Part shown: in pieces, positions 48,501-58,097 of the stretch | Numbering within the stretch: position 1 is the first letter of the stretch | How the letters are laid out: each line of letters opens with the position of its first letter | Assembly (NCBI RefSeq): GCF_963678975.1 | Contig: NC_089280.1 | Span: 13,715,280 to 13,779,279 of the forward strand | Origin: Dysidea avara | Taxonomy: Eukaryota > Porifera > Demospongiae > Dictyoceratida > Dysideidae | DNA length: 64,000 nucleotides | Direction of reading: 5' to 3' | The notes under the pieces: model-generated | What the model saw: only the letters and a program-made list of their open reading frames with translations | Database searches by the model: none | Told to the model about the DNA's origin: nothing | Made by a program: the position numbers and the translations under genes

Positions 48501-51500
48501 GGAACATGTAGAGATTAGGGCTGGGACGAATATTGAAATTTACCTTCGAATATTCACTAATAAAATCTTCGAACATTCAAAGCTTCGGTGTTAGCTTTCA
48601 AGTTGTAGGTTTTATTGTATTTATGCACATCCTTCTTAGGTTTTATCTTTCTAAACCTATTAATAAAGTTTGTAAGCTTTTGGAAAGTGCATAGCAGCAG
48701 TACTGAATGACGTGCTCGATTGATTACAAATGGGCGTGTCCGCTATACTGCAATCATGCACAGGTAAACAGCAAGTAATGGTTAAAAGTATGCTTTCCAT
48801 GCATTATCTACCACTTTATAAGGTGTTTTTAAGGTTGCAACTATGGTAGCAAGCTGAACTGCAATGGTTTAAAAGTGGGTGTGGCACACAAAGATCGATC
48901 GCAAAGAGACGAACATTGATCATGCAAGAGGAATAAGCAGTTGCAGTAAAGATAACCACATTTATTTGTAATTCTTTCGTAGACTATGAGTACATTACGA
49001 AGCTTCGAAGGATAGTTTTATAATTCGAAGTTTACTTAAGGGTGCTCTGTACAGTTTGTGTAAGGCTTCCCAAGTCACATGGCAAAACAGGTTAACTTTT
49101 ACATTGATGGAAATATTATGGTCGTTAATTAGTCTGTGCCTTATTAGCACCTGTGCAATAGGCAACAGGCACACCCCTTGCTATTCTACACCCTTATGTT
49201 TAAAATAGAACTAGTCTGTCATTTTTCACCCAAAAGGCACGAAATGTTTGGTTGAGTTACTGTAGTAATTTTGCTAAAAAAGAGCGCTTGTGGTTTTTTG
49301 ATAGCAACTTCGGGTGACAAATAGCATGGAAGTGAAAAGAAAGATTGGTGGCAGTGTCAAACCGGAAGTTAACCGGAAGTTGAGTATCTGATGAGTGAGA
49401 AGCTAAAAGACAAAAATAAAAATGCACAATAGTTTGTATTGTTTTGTATAGTGTATCATGAAAGTATCAAGGTTCTAGTGTGTAAACTGTAAGACTAGTT
49501 CTAGTTTAATTACCCTTTCGATACTGCATATTTTTCTACTTCCGTACATTAAAAAACTGCATTATTTAAGGAAACGCGCATTGTCTATTCCTTCACCTTG
49601 AAAAACTCACAGATTGCTTACTCTGCCCGTGGAACATGCCTGAGAAGAATCACTCATCATATCTTAGCATGGGCATCTAGGTTTCACTGTTGTATTCTTT
49701 TCTGTTACAAACTTACAAAACGTTTCATTCGCACAATAACGCTAGCACTTTATTGGAATATCTTTGACCACCATTTTTGATTGTGTAACCATATCACGTC
49801 ATATAATAGATCATCAGATGCAGAATTTAATGCTGAGTCTATTGAAACTTACCGTTCTTCAATCGGACCTACAGAATCGACTTATGAAGCGTTTTCGAAA
49901 GATGTGCAACTTTTCCTGTGATTTTTCAATGCTGTATCATAGTTTCAGTGTTGCTTTTCAAGGCAGGATAATCGCTAGGGCTGTGTTTCTAGTGTCATTT
50001 CATTCTCCATTGTTTATGGAGTTAAACAGTGGTAGTTGTGTTTTCATACTGTTGTTGGGTTGATCTGTAGGTCCGAAAGACTAACAGAAGTCAACAAAAA
50101 CCCACTAGTGCGTCAGTGGGATTACGCAGTATATGCTATAAAACGTACTGGTGCGTTCACGGTATCGAAAGGGTTAAAAAGAAAAATTATAACTTGCATT
50201 CTACAGCAAATTAGCAGTTGGGTTTGGAATAAAGTGTTCTCTAGCGTTAGCTTATATCCGGTAAGAAAGTACAGTATATATTCCCAAACCGTTTGTGAGT
50301 TATGGTAATTTCATGGGAGCTGTACATGAACTGTACAGAGCACCCTTAACCTTCGAACCTACGAAGCATTCGAAGCTTCATCCCAGCCCTAGTATAGATG
50401 CTACGTTAACACTTCTAAATTGGCTATATAAAATGATAGAGTATAGCACTTTATCCAACAGTTGTACAGCCATGCCCAGGTTGACCAGAGCACCATAGAC
50501 TGCTCATATGGCTGCTTTCAACTGGGCCTGCATAATAAAGCAGCCATAAAATCAAACTACAGTACTGCTACTCTGGGTGATTTTGACAGTGAAGTTTTAT
50601 GTCTGGTGAAACATCAAACTTGCTGTGACGGGCAATAATTCCAGTTCTCCAGTCACACACATGTATAAGTACAGTAGTTCTGTTTGTTTCTCTAGTGTTG
50701 CAGTAAATACTTCCATTTATCAATCATCATGTGCTGCAGTGTTTTTATTTGCTATTCCTCTACTTGGAGAAAGTATTAGTATAATAAAGGTATGTAGTCA
50801 TGTGTATATCATGTACAGTATTGTAGGCAATACATGCATCATGGACTTACCTTTGTCCTCTTTTGTGTCCCATTGTTTTTCTCCACTAGACTGTATCACA
50901 TAGTGTAGGTGTTGATTTGTGGGTAGCATGTCATTGGCTTCTTGTGATTTATAATGGAATTGCCTGTAATTTTCATAATGAGTGTTTTATTGCTGAGACA
51001 CTTATTGTACAGCTGTTCTTTGTGACGCAAGGAGAACATACAGTACATATATGGAATGAGATGTCTATGTTGCTTTTCAGCAATTGTGACCTAGTTTTAG
51101 AAACCATTGATATCCGCACTTTTTTCAACACTTATTTTATTGCTTCTTTTTTTGACCAGTGAGGCAATAAAAACTGTTAAAAATTTTTGGAACTTGTATT
51201 TTTGCCCATTGTTTTTACGGTACTGCCCAAGCGCAATGTCGCACTTGCTTGCCACTCAACTTTGCTTGAGATTTTAATAATTGTTAATTAAGGGGCGTGG
51301 CAACTGTTTCGCACATGAGACAACGTGGTAGCTGTTTCGTTCACAAGAATCGCTAGTGAAACAGTTGCCACACCCCTTAATTAACAATTTTTAAAATTTC
51401 CAGCAAGTTGCGAGTGCGACATTGCACTTGGACAGTACCGTAAATGCATTTTATTACAAAAGTACTGTTGTGTGTAGATCAATTGTTTTCTCAAATTTGG

Positions 51501-54500
51501 TCATGGTTGATAGTTGAGATGCACAATTAATTTTCATACTACACAGCTGTATGTCTGAGATCATTCTTTCCTTTGCAGGTTCACCATGTAGGCACTAGGC
51601 AACCTTCCTTATTTGTTACTTTTCTATGAAAAAAAATTCCTTGTGTTTGTTACGTTCATTATAATAATGTACATTATATTTTAGGTGATATCATTGATTA
51701 TTTCAGTTGGTGGAGTATGTATGGTTGGGATATTTTCCAACAGTAATAATGATAACAATGGATGTTCAAATTGCTCAATTCCAGAGCTGAATATCACAAC
51801 CCCATTTGTCGGTAGTACTACTTCTAATGGTGAAACTAACAACACAGTACTAGGAATATTTGTAAGTTTGGTATTAGCTCTTTAGTACACATTATTAGAA
51901 GAATGTTTCACATGTACATGTATGCAGAGCAGATTATAATGGTCGGCCATTGGACATTTACCAACCAATTTGTTCGAAGACTAATTGCTTACAGAACTGA
52001 ACCGATCAAGGAGGCCGACCACTTTCCACCAAAATAGATCAATGTACTCTAATAAAACAGTCAACTACTTTAATAGAGCATTGAAAGTGCTTTTAAAGTG
52101 AAAAAACGTTATGTCCATTGGGTAATTGGTAACTGACCCTACGCCCTTGCATGTTCTTTCTACTACAAGTTGACACACTGTTGTGATGTAGCTGAACTCT
52201 CTACTGAGTGACTTGTAATGTGCTCTCTACAGGGTGACTTGACATACAGTAGCTGAACTCTCCTACAGGTTACCTGGTGATGTACTGTAGCTGAACTCTC
52301 TACTGGGTGACTTGTAATGTAGCTGAATTCTCTACAGCAAGACTTGTTACATATCTCTCTACTGGGTGACTTGTAATGGAGATGAAGTCTCTACTGAATG
52401 ACTTGTTTGTACTGTAGTTCAACTCTGTGTGACTTGCTGGTAGCTGAACTCTCTACATTGTAACTTGTACTGTAGCTGAGCTAATAAATGCATAGTTGAC
52501 TGTTCTAATAGGGTGACTGCACTATTAGAGTATTTTGGCATGTACTTGCTACAGGTACTGTAGTTGGCTTTTGCATTATAGCTCACAGGATTTAAGCCCA
52601 GGTAGTTCTATTGCACTAAAGTCCATCCTAAGATGATTAATTCATGCACAATATAGGTTGCACAATATTGAAGCATTTTATCTGTTGTACGTAAATATGT
52701 CTGCTTTATGGACTTTACATTGTCTTGCACTAAAATTAATATCAGTAAAACATTAACTTGTGCACACATTCAGAAATTGCATAGTGACTTTAATTGGCAG
52801 TTGTTACATGTACAGTATGTTGTGATTTATTATGAGGTTATCAATTACCGTTTTGTCCATCTTTAGTACCTGCTTCTCAGTATGTTGACTTATGCTCTAC
52901 TTGAAGTTAGTGTTAAGAAGTGGATGATTCCCCCAGGAGACACTGCTGTTATACCAAACAGTTTACGTGGATTAGGTCTAATGGGGGTACATACTCTGTT
53001 TTGGATGTGGTAAGTGTGATAGTAAATGTGACTGGCTGAGTGAAAACCTGCTAAGTGGAGCAAGTTGCATACTACAGTATACCTTCATGGATTTGCTGGG
53101 TCATGATGAGCGCATTGAACTCAATTACATCTTTGTAGCTTGTTTCCATCATGAATTATGATTGTACCTGTAGTACAAATCAAATTTGAGCTGTTCCAAC
53201 TGTCTAGTGCTATTTGGCTGAAACTTTGGCAGTTCACTCCTCTGTTACTCTAAGAACAAAAAACAAACCAATTTGCAAACATGGCAGGTTTTGCTTAGCA
53301 GGTCACAAATGATTGATGTAATATGGTGTATATTATTGTAGGCCACCACTAATCATTTTACATTACACTGGAGTTGAAGTGTTTGGTTGGCCTTCAAAAC
53401 GTAAGTGTTTAATTAATAATTTTATGTTAAGATTATCAACAAGGGTTAAGGAGAGTATCTAAAACTGTACATAGTCCTGTGAACAAAAGATTGTGCAAAG
53501 TTAAATGGCTTTTTCTTGGATGTAACTACAATTAAAGATCATCCTAGACAAGATGGTGTGCATTCAACTTGGCCAGTAAGAGCAGGGTAAGTCTTGTGTG
53601 CACATGCACGCTTGCATCACGCAATTTTAATGGTTCACGTAATCGGCAATAACAGTGGACAGACTACACTGCTTGGAATTTTCAACTGTATAGCCACGTT
53701 AACAAGCAAAGCCTACTTTTGAGTATTCTGTAATTGAAGGAACACTGTCCATTGTATATTCTTGTTCAGTTTTCAGTGGTTTACTGGTTCAGTCTACAAA
53801 CTCATCACCGTGCAGCTAATAAGGAAACATACAAATACTAGAAATCCATATGCTATAAAACGTTTAATTTCTGTGCAATCATTTTGTTACAGGACTACAT
53901 AGAGTTTTATTTCTATTGTGTTGTTGTATATTTGTATTATAGACATTCTTGTACTGATGGTGATGAGTGCCTGTTTGGATATAACGTTTAATGCCAGTCT
54001 ACTGATGTGTATTGCACTTGTGTCTCCTCTTTTTGCAAGGTGAGATCTGGAATGTGGTTTATAAAACAGTATACGGTAGTACTGTTTAGTACTGTTTCCA
54101 TACTAAAGTGACAGGCACCCCCAAAATGCTGCAGTTAAAAGCCATCATAGAAATGTTAAACAGAATTGCTTTAAGTAGTGTATCTAAGTTTAAATCCAGC
54201 ATTAACAGCAAGAAAATACTCACAGACAGCAGGATATTGATATTTTAGAAAAATTTCCAAACCCGATATTTGGTCTTCCTGCCTGCTAGCGTGCCTGCCT
54301 GCCCACAGTTGCAAGGGTAGAGGCCAAACAAAGCAGTGCACGACCATCATTTAAAAATGCAATGGTGGCATGTGCCTTTTCTGATTCCGATGAGTATCTG
54401 CCTTCTGCGATTTGCCTTTCCTTTTATTTTTATCTTCAATTACATGGTCGTTGTCTTCATGCAATGCTGAGACATTAATTATTTTTTACATCGACACTTT

Positions 54501-57500
54501 CCTTAGAGGAGCCACAAAACTATTTGAAGTGTTTTAAGCTACTGTAGGTGGAGTAGATACGTGTGTAACTACACTTAACAATTGCTAATCTTACTACATC
54601 TCTAACTGATCAGAGCATGCTATCTCGCACTTACTGTTGATTTCAGTTCAGTTAAACACTGATCTTAGTGACTACAGCAATCTCTCTTGTATGTACATTC
54701 ATAATATACTTAACTGTATAACATTACATTCAGTTACTTAAAAGTGGAGAATGGGAGGATGGGTATTGCAGTAGGGAAGGGTGAATAGTTCCGTCCATCA
54801 TAAAAGTTCTGCATTACATGTGAGGTGAAGCTTTCTTAAGCTAAGCTCTGTCACAGTACTGTCACAGTGACTTTTTATGTGTGGTTGTGACCACTTTGTA
54901 AAACTGCTGATGGCTTTTTACTTTTAATGACCACCATGGAATAACTCATGACATGGATGGAATGTTCAAGTGGAACTGAAACCAACAATAATGATCAGTG
55001 CAAGCTGTGACCATGTCCCTTTATGATCTAGCTACAATCAACTGTAGTTTTTCTGTAGAAAACTAGACATGGCAAACCATGCCCCTAATCTATATTACGT
55101 AGATCACCCAAAACAAGCATAGAGATTGAGATACTCTAATAAAGCAGCCACATGTGTACAACATAATGTATGCTATAACAAAAACAAATTTATGAACTAC
55201 TGTATATATGGTGCAATTAAAAATTATAGGGCTCCAGCATTTAAAAGTAGTGGAACAGGAGATATGGATGGTAACTATTGCATGCAACATAGCTGTTGCT
55301 ATGTGAAAAAATTATTACTTTGACATTGAACAGATGGTGGTAAGACAACAGTGTAGGGATTTTCCCACATACCTATGTATGTGTAGGTTATCGCACAAAT
55401 CAAGGAATGGCACAATAATCACCGAGGGCGAAGCCCGAGGTGATTATGTGCCATTCAGAAGGTCTCTAAAATAGCAAAGATACCGTGGATTTGGGTGATA
55501 ACCAATTTAGACTATGGCTCGTACGGCTCTGGTCACTGCCAATAATGGCGACTTCCTGATCGAATTAGTGTTAAAACAACTCACTGGTAGACTTCCTAGA
55601 TGAATACGATCATCTCTATTATCCAGTGATGTTTTCTTCGCACTCTAGCGATGATTTCTGATGGCTGTTGTAACTGGAATCCAGCAAAACACGTGGCACA
55701 CATGACAAATACTTTTGTCATGTGTATCTAACCAGTTTAGATACCTACCCCGGGTATCTATTGGATTTTAAATACCTCGTTAACGACAAAACTTCAAAGC
55801 ATACTATGCGTACCATAGTCTAATTTGTAATAGCTACCATCATTCGTATCTCTTGTTTCACTACTTTTCATTGCTGAAACCCTACTAAAGAATTTTAAGT
55901 TCGATGAGGGATCAAAAAAATAGAGAAACAAGAGGGCTACACCTGAAGATATACTAGTGGACATTTAATCCCTACTTCAGTCTATACCCATGACTGAATT
56001 AAGGGGGATTAAATGTTCACTAGTATATCTACAGGTATAGCCGACCTCCCTTGTTTCCCTACTTTTTTCTACGCTAATCAAACTTAAAATACTTATTTTT
56101 TTCATTTTTGTAACATTATGAATGACTAGACTGGTGAACCTGCGCATAATGCAGAAAGTATGGTGGCACTGAGTTAAATGTTTTTATCTAAACACGTGCC
56201 ATAGGTATCAATTACTGACTCGAAAGTGAAGTGGCCATTATGTTTTTTTGTTTGTTTTTGTTTTTTCAGCTATGTTTCACAGTGCTACAAAGAAGAACAG
56301 TAGGAGAAGTGCCTCTGCAATCAATCCAGTCACCACGAAAAATACGGACAATTCACACACCCCAACTATCAATTACTGGATTGGCCTAGGAAGTGTCCAT
56401 AACACTTCGTTGTCAGCTGTATTCAGCCCGTTTCACAGCATTACTAACAAACAACAGTAGGAGAAGCAATTGCAATGAATCCAGTTAATGCAGATGATAT
56501 CCCATTTACAAATGTGACCGGATCTGCGAAAACCTGACACAATAGCGCAAGCCTAAATTTCCAGTATAAAGCATTGAAAACAATTGGTGAAATATTTGCG
56601 TATTATTGAAAAAATTCCGTAGATTTTTTGAACGCCTCTTTCATAGTGAAGGAAGGGACTAACAATAAAAACCTGGAATCATCTTATTCGCCTACTCAAG
56701 AGAAGTTAGAAAATCTTTGTTTTGTTGCAGTAGACCCAAGGATTTGTAAGTTATTAGCATTTGTATACGTCACGTTGAAGCGATCGTATGCGATCAAGTT
56801 TTCTTCACGAATTTCACCTTTGTATCCAGCAGACATGGGGTCAAGTACATTTAAAAGTACTTAAGTAAAGTACAAGTACTTTTGAATTTTCCAAGTACAA
56901 GTACTCCAGCAGCAATCAAGAGAGTACTTAAGTAAAGTACAAGTACTTTCAAATCTGTACTTAAGTGTACTTAAGTATAAGTACTCATGTACTTGGCCCC
57001 ATGTCTGGTATCCAGTGAAGAAGGGTGATAAAAGGACAAACTTACCCAGTAAATGATTTCCCTATTCATGGCAAACATGAAGGTGAACATTTCAGCCCAG
57101 TACATCCATCCTTTCGTAAGTTACAACTGTTTTAGTAAGTGCCTGTAATTTATTTTCCCAATACTTGCTGTACAAATCGATTTTTCTGTTGTTGCTACTT
57201 TGTAGGGCTGTAACTCCGAAAGCTATTGGCATATGAGGCTGAAACTTTGCTAGAGAATGCACTTGGCTATGTAGATTATAAATATTTAATAAACAGGAAT
57301 TCAAAAAAAAATGCGCTATTGTGTCAGATTTACAGATCCGGTCACAAATGTAGGGAAGCCATCAAGCTATTCAAATCGACACCTTGGGCTCACTGTCAGC
57401 AAAAATAAGTGGGATGCAAAGTAGGACAAAGGTAAGTCCATGATATGTGCATTGTATGTACTGCAGTATGCCAAAAGGCACATCTTGAGATAAAGTGACA

Positions 57501-58097
57501 TCAAACAGTGAAAATATCAAGCCCGTATAGCCTTAGCTGTTATCAAGTTAAGCTTGCCTGAACAGGCATTAGAAATTCCATAGAATTTTTTTTCTTGTAA
57601 CAATCTGTTGGTAGCATTTAGGATCATACTGAAGGCACTTTTAGGCTTGGTTATACCTAGCAATGCAATACTGCCAAGGTGCCAGGATGGTATTATGAAG
57701 CTGGTTTTTGGGTGATATTTTTGGCCAGAAAAAGCCCAAACCTCTATATACAGTACTACTTTACTGTATGATAATTTGCGATTGTTTTAGTACACTTATG
57801 AACTGGCCCATTTAGAAAATTATATATTTCCAGCAAAGATTTTTTACTATAGTGTCGCATTGTGTTGTGTTTAGTGTTGGAGCAATACTGGCCATCCCTA
57901 CTGCAATGATGTGGGACTACTTCACCAAGGACTACACTGAGAGTTACTTAGCTTACATTGGAACTTCATTCATCATAGTAGGATTTGTAGGATTTGTGAT
58001 ATCAGAGGTTGTTACAGAGAGGAGGAAACATCGTACCAAACTGGTCGCATCACAAGAAAGCAGTATGTTCAAAAGACCAACATTTGGTTGGGTTTAG
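30419..58097 (+). CDS. SLC35/DMT-like multi-pass transporter, copy 2, with giant introns
   Basis: Eleven exons, 422 aa: 30419-30635, 36581-36630, 38986-39053, 39108-39164, 39279-39362, 50696-50789, 51685-51861, 52867-53009, 53342-53400, 53943-54039, 57875-58097. Exons 2-11 have exactly the same lengths and phases as copy 1, and the protein is clearly paralogous (for example PYMLVYWVHSFYSLMYVVW, IPLLGESISIIK, GFVGFVISEVV). Exon 1 is longer: it encodes a run of 12 aspartates from a GAT repeat at about 30499-30531, then an acidic stretch. Membrane layout and family are as for copy 1; the substrate is unknown. All splice sites are GT-AG. Introns 1, 2, 5 and 10 are 5.9, 2.4, 11.3 and 3.8 kb and hold mobile elements; intron 5 contains the tyrosine-recombinase retrotransposon. 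No stop or frameshift in any exon, so the gene looks functional. Confidence 0.85.
31557..32251. mobile_element. piggyBac-like MITE at TTAA
   Basis: Starts CCCTTTAAGGACC and ends GGTCCTTAAAGGG. TTAA flanks both sides (31553-31556 and 32252-32255), the invariant piggyBac target. No transposase. In intron 1 of transporter copy 2. Confidence 0.75.
32361..33005. mobile_element. GTGAC-ended foldback element, long form, second copy
   Basis: Nearly colinear with 8451-9073. Starts GTGACTGGATTTTGG, ends AAAATCTGGTCAC, flanked by ATAT on both sides. Confidence 0.85.
33006..35810. other. Intron 1 of copy 2, middle part; mostly unrecognised
   Basis: The frame at 33147-33506 is locally less AT-rich than its surroundings but shows no motif. 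From about 34700 to 35230, AAGCTTCGAATG-type words resemble the 48516-50391 hAT-like element, so this is probably a degraded copy of it. Confidence 0.35.
35811..36076. mobile_element. Foldback element, TACGGTAC ends, copy 1
   Basis: Arms begin TACGGTACCGTTCAAATGCA and end TTGCACTTGAGCAGTACCATA. Further inside, CTCGTGAGAGTGTGAGCA pairs with GCTCGTACTCTCACAAGA. Related to 51216-51442. Confidence 0.6.
36631..38985. other. Intron 2 of copy 2
   Basis: No exon seen. A B-box-like TAGGTTCAAACCCTG at about 37520 hints at another tRNA-derived SINE. A CA/ACT-rich simple repeat occupies about 38790-38890; open frames there are low-complexity. Confidence 0.4.
39657..39803 (-). repeat. Split direct repeat Y, outer copy
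   Basis: Matches 40057-40206 with scattered differences; shared landmarks TATACTTACTTAACATTGCC and GACACGTGGGCGTAGGTGCC. It forms the 3' end of the element in its own sense. Confidence 0.9.
39891..40056 (-). repeat. Split direct repeat X, inner copy
   Basis: Matches 46154-46319 almost base for base; landmarks TCTGCGTCGACATG and CAGTTAACCTGGGTTAAACT. It abuts Y directly at 40056/40057. Confidence 0.9.
40057..40206 (-). repeat. Split direct repeat Y, inner copy
   Basis: Second copy of Y, just downstream of the recombinase ORF in element sense. Together with the adjacent X it forms the internal junction that reproduces the joined element ends. Confidence 0.9.
40363..41333 (-). pseudogene. Tyrosine recombinase of the YR retrotransposon, frameshifted
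   Basis: The protein falls in two overlapping frames, 41333-40872 and 40965-40363. The first holds the SAM-like core-binding domain (ATQRTYKSGSKRYMEFC). The second holds the catalytic domain: Arg in GFLRSGEI, the H-x-x-R box GHSFRIGAATTAA, and the nucleophile Tyr in GRWESATYTVYIR. The frame change falls at a run of six A near 40970-40975, consistent with loss of one base. In the family this enzyme integrates a circular DNA intermediate. Its start overlaps the RNase H end (41294) by about 40 bases. It cannot make one intact protein as read. Confidence 0.85.
41294..42960 (-). pseudogene. Reverse transcriptase-RNase H of the YR retrotransposon, interrupted
   Basis: In one frame from 42730 down: RT blocks KFGVIPKGTSGKWRLILDLS, AKIDVSQAYRNVPI, TTMPFGL, and the catalytic YLDDFLLVG; then RNase H with the acidic residues in IWMDVSGSFG, LKELVP, VHCDNEGAVAVVN and NILADAISH. 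Stops interrupt it at 42386-42388, 42125-42127 and near 42078. The first replaces the residue expected after PFGL. The N-terminal RT part (SGIQDGFQIGYD, then GRVIGPF) lies in another frame up to about 42960, so there is a shift near 42720. No intact product is possible as read. Confidence 0.88.
43361..44797. mobile_element. Nested composite element between gag and RT
   Basis: Edges CAGGGGCGTAGGG and CTGGCTATGCCGCTG are imperfect inverted partners with G-rich or C-rich runs inside, like other hAT-type ends in this window. TGGTG lies just outside each edge, shorter than a hAT duplication, so the boundary is uncertain. It holds two 17-base motif units (43569-43612) and a LINE fragment. Confidence 0.55.
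44004..44438 (+). pseudogene. 3' fragment of a non-LTR (LINE) reverse transcriptase
   Basis: The frame reads IPILDYASTVWNPHTHK, then ALERVQNHGSRWICG, the usual motif at the C-terminal end of Jockey/CR1/L2-type RTs, and continues to the stop at 44438. About 175 bases on, the tail is a run of AATAAA repeats (44612-44640). Only the 3' end is present, the usual result of 5' truncation. Confidence 0.75.
44786..46120 (-). CDS. Gag-like protein of the YR retrotransposon, apparently spliced
   Basis: Exon 46120-45925 starts MATPGNNPNTSKDQSEK and is acidic, with a short coil. It ends at a GTGAGA donor. The acceptor TTGCTTACTAG precedes exon 45666-44786. Joining them keeps the frame (phase 1) and gives about 358 aa; without splicing the first exon stops at 45914. 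The C-terminal part carries zinc-knuckle-like cysteine/histidine clusters (CELCMSSAHSTREC, then CKSWNENRCWYPMC and CHLCG), as expected of a nucleic-acid-binding Gag. The last few codons and the stop come from the nested element, so the native C-terminus is altered. Confidence 0.65.
46154..46319 (-). repeat. Split direct repeat X, outer copy
   Basis: Forms the 5' end of the element in its own sense. Near-identical to 39891-40056. Its outer edge ends ACCCTCATC, followed by GTAC of the host. Confidence 0.9.
46654..47240. mobile_element. hAT-like element with CCGATC-rich interior
   Basis: Ends TAGAGATGTACCGATC and ATCGGTACATCTCTA. Flanks GTAGTAAT (46646-46653) and GTAGCAAT (47241-47248) are an 8-bp duplication with one change. 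No transposase. Confidence 0.85.
47263..48138. mobile_element. hAT-like element, host of a second hAT-like element
   Basis: Ends TAGTGTTCCACCGATAATC and GTCAGTGGAACCCTA. Flanked by a perfect 8-bp duplication GTTTCAAA (47255-47262 and 48139-48146). It contains the element 47614-48032 and a pair of the 17-base motifs at 47526-47570. Confidence 0.88.
47614..48032. mobile_element. Nested hAT-like element
   Basis: Ends TAGTGCTGTTCAC and GATGCACAGCTCTA. Perfect 8-bp duplication GTAAATTG on both sides (47606-47613 and 48033-48040). 419 bases, inserted into 47263-48138. Confidence 0.88.
48283..48354. repeat. 21-bp tandem repeat, about 3.4 units
   Basis: Unit ATGGTTGAGGTTACTTGTAC plus one base, repeated nearly perfectly. 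Short open frames across it are incidental. Confidence 0.95.
48516..50391. mobile_element. Long hAT-like element carrying a nested TTAA-flanked element
   Basis: Ends TAGGGCTGGGACGAATATTG and GAAGCTTCATCCCAGCCCTA. Flanks GTAGAGAT (48508-48515) and GTATAGAT (50392-50399) are an 8-bp duplication with one change. Much of the length is the nested element 49040-50345. Short frames inside show no transposase motif. Confidence 0.82.
49040..50345. mobile_element. Nested element with GGGTGCTCTGTACAG ends
   Basis: Left end GGGTGCTCTGTACAGTTTG and right end AACTGTACAGAGCACCC are complementary, with TTAA on each side, suggesting piggyBac-type insertion. The frame at 49764-50063 shows no transposase signature. 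Confidence 0.65.
51216..51442. mobile_element. Foldback element, TACGGTAC ends, copy 2
   Basis: Long arms: TACGGTACTGCCCAAGCGCA pairs with TGCACTTGGACAGTACCGTA, and GTTAATTAAGGGGCGTGGCA pairs with TGCCACACCCCTTAATTAAC. In intron 6 of copy 2. Confidence 0.8.
52150..52490. repeat. Diverged tandem repeat, GTAGCTGAACTCTCTAC units
   Basis: About eight diverged units built around GTAGCTGAACTCTCTAC and GGGTGACTTGTAATG. In intron 7 of transporter copy 2, followed at 52496-52540 by inverted units of the 17-base motif. Confidence 0.8.
53028..53306. mobile_element. GTGAC-ended foldback element, short form
   Basis: Starts GTGACTGGCTGAGTGAAAAC and ends GTTTTGCTTAGCAGGTCAC. AAAT flanks both sides. In intron 8 of copy 2. 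Confidence 0.8.
54040..56513. other. Intron 10 of copy 2, first part; no gene
   Basis: One motif unit lies at 55129-55150. Around 55920-56070 two inverted copies of an ACTAGTGGACATTTAATCC-type sequence form a short foldback. No exon recognised. Confidence 0.4.
56514..57345. mobile_element. GTGAC-ended foldback element hosting a nested hAT-like element
   Basis: Starts GTGACCGGATCTGCGAAAAC and ends TTACAGATCCGGTCAC, flanked by AAAT on both sides (56510-56513 and 57346-57349). It contains the element 56830-57007. Confidence 0.82.
56830..57007. mobile_element. Nested 178-bp hAT-like element
   Basis: Ends CAGACATGGGGTCAAGTAC and GTACTTGGCCCCATGTCTG. Perfect 8-bp duplication GTATCCAG (56822-56829 and 57008-57015). 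The interior is almost entirely repeated AAGTACTT words. Confidence 0.9.

Noticed and set aside
56248-56460. Extra exon in intron 10 of copy 2
   Set aside because: Copy 1 has no equivalent, exon 10 to exon 11 phases already match, and the frame has no membrane or family features.
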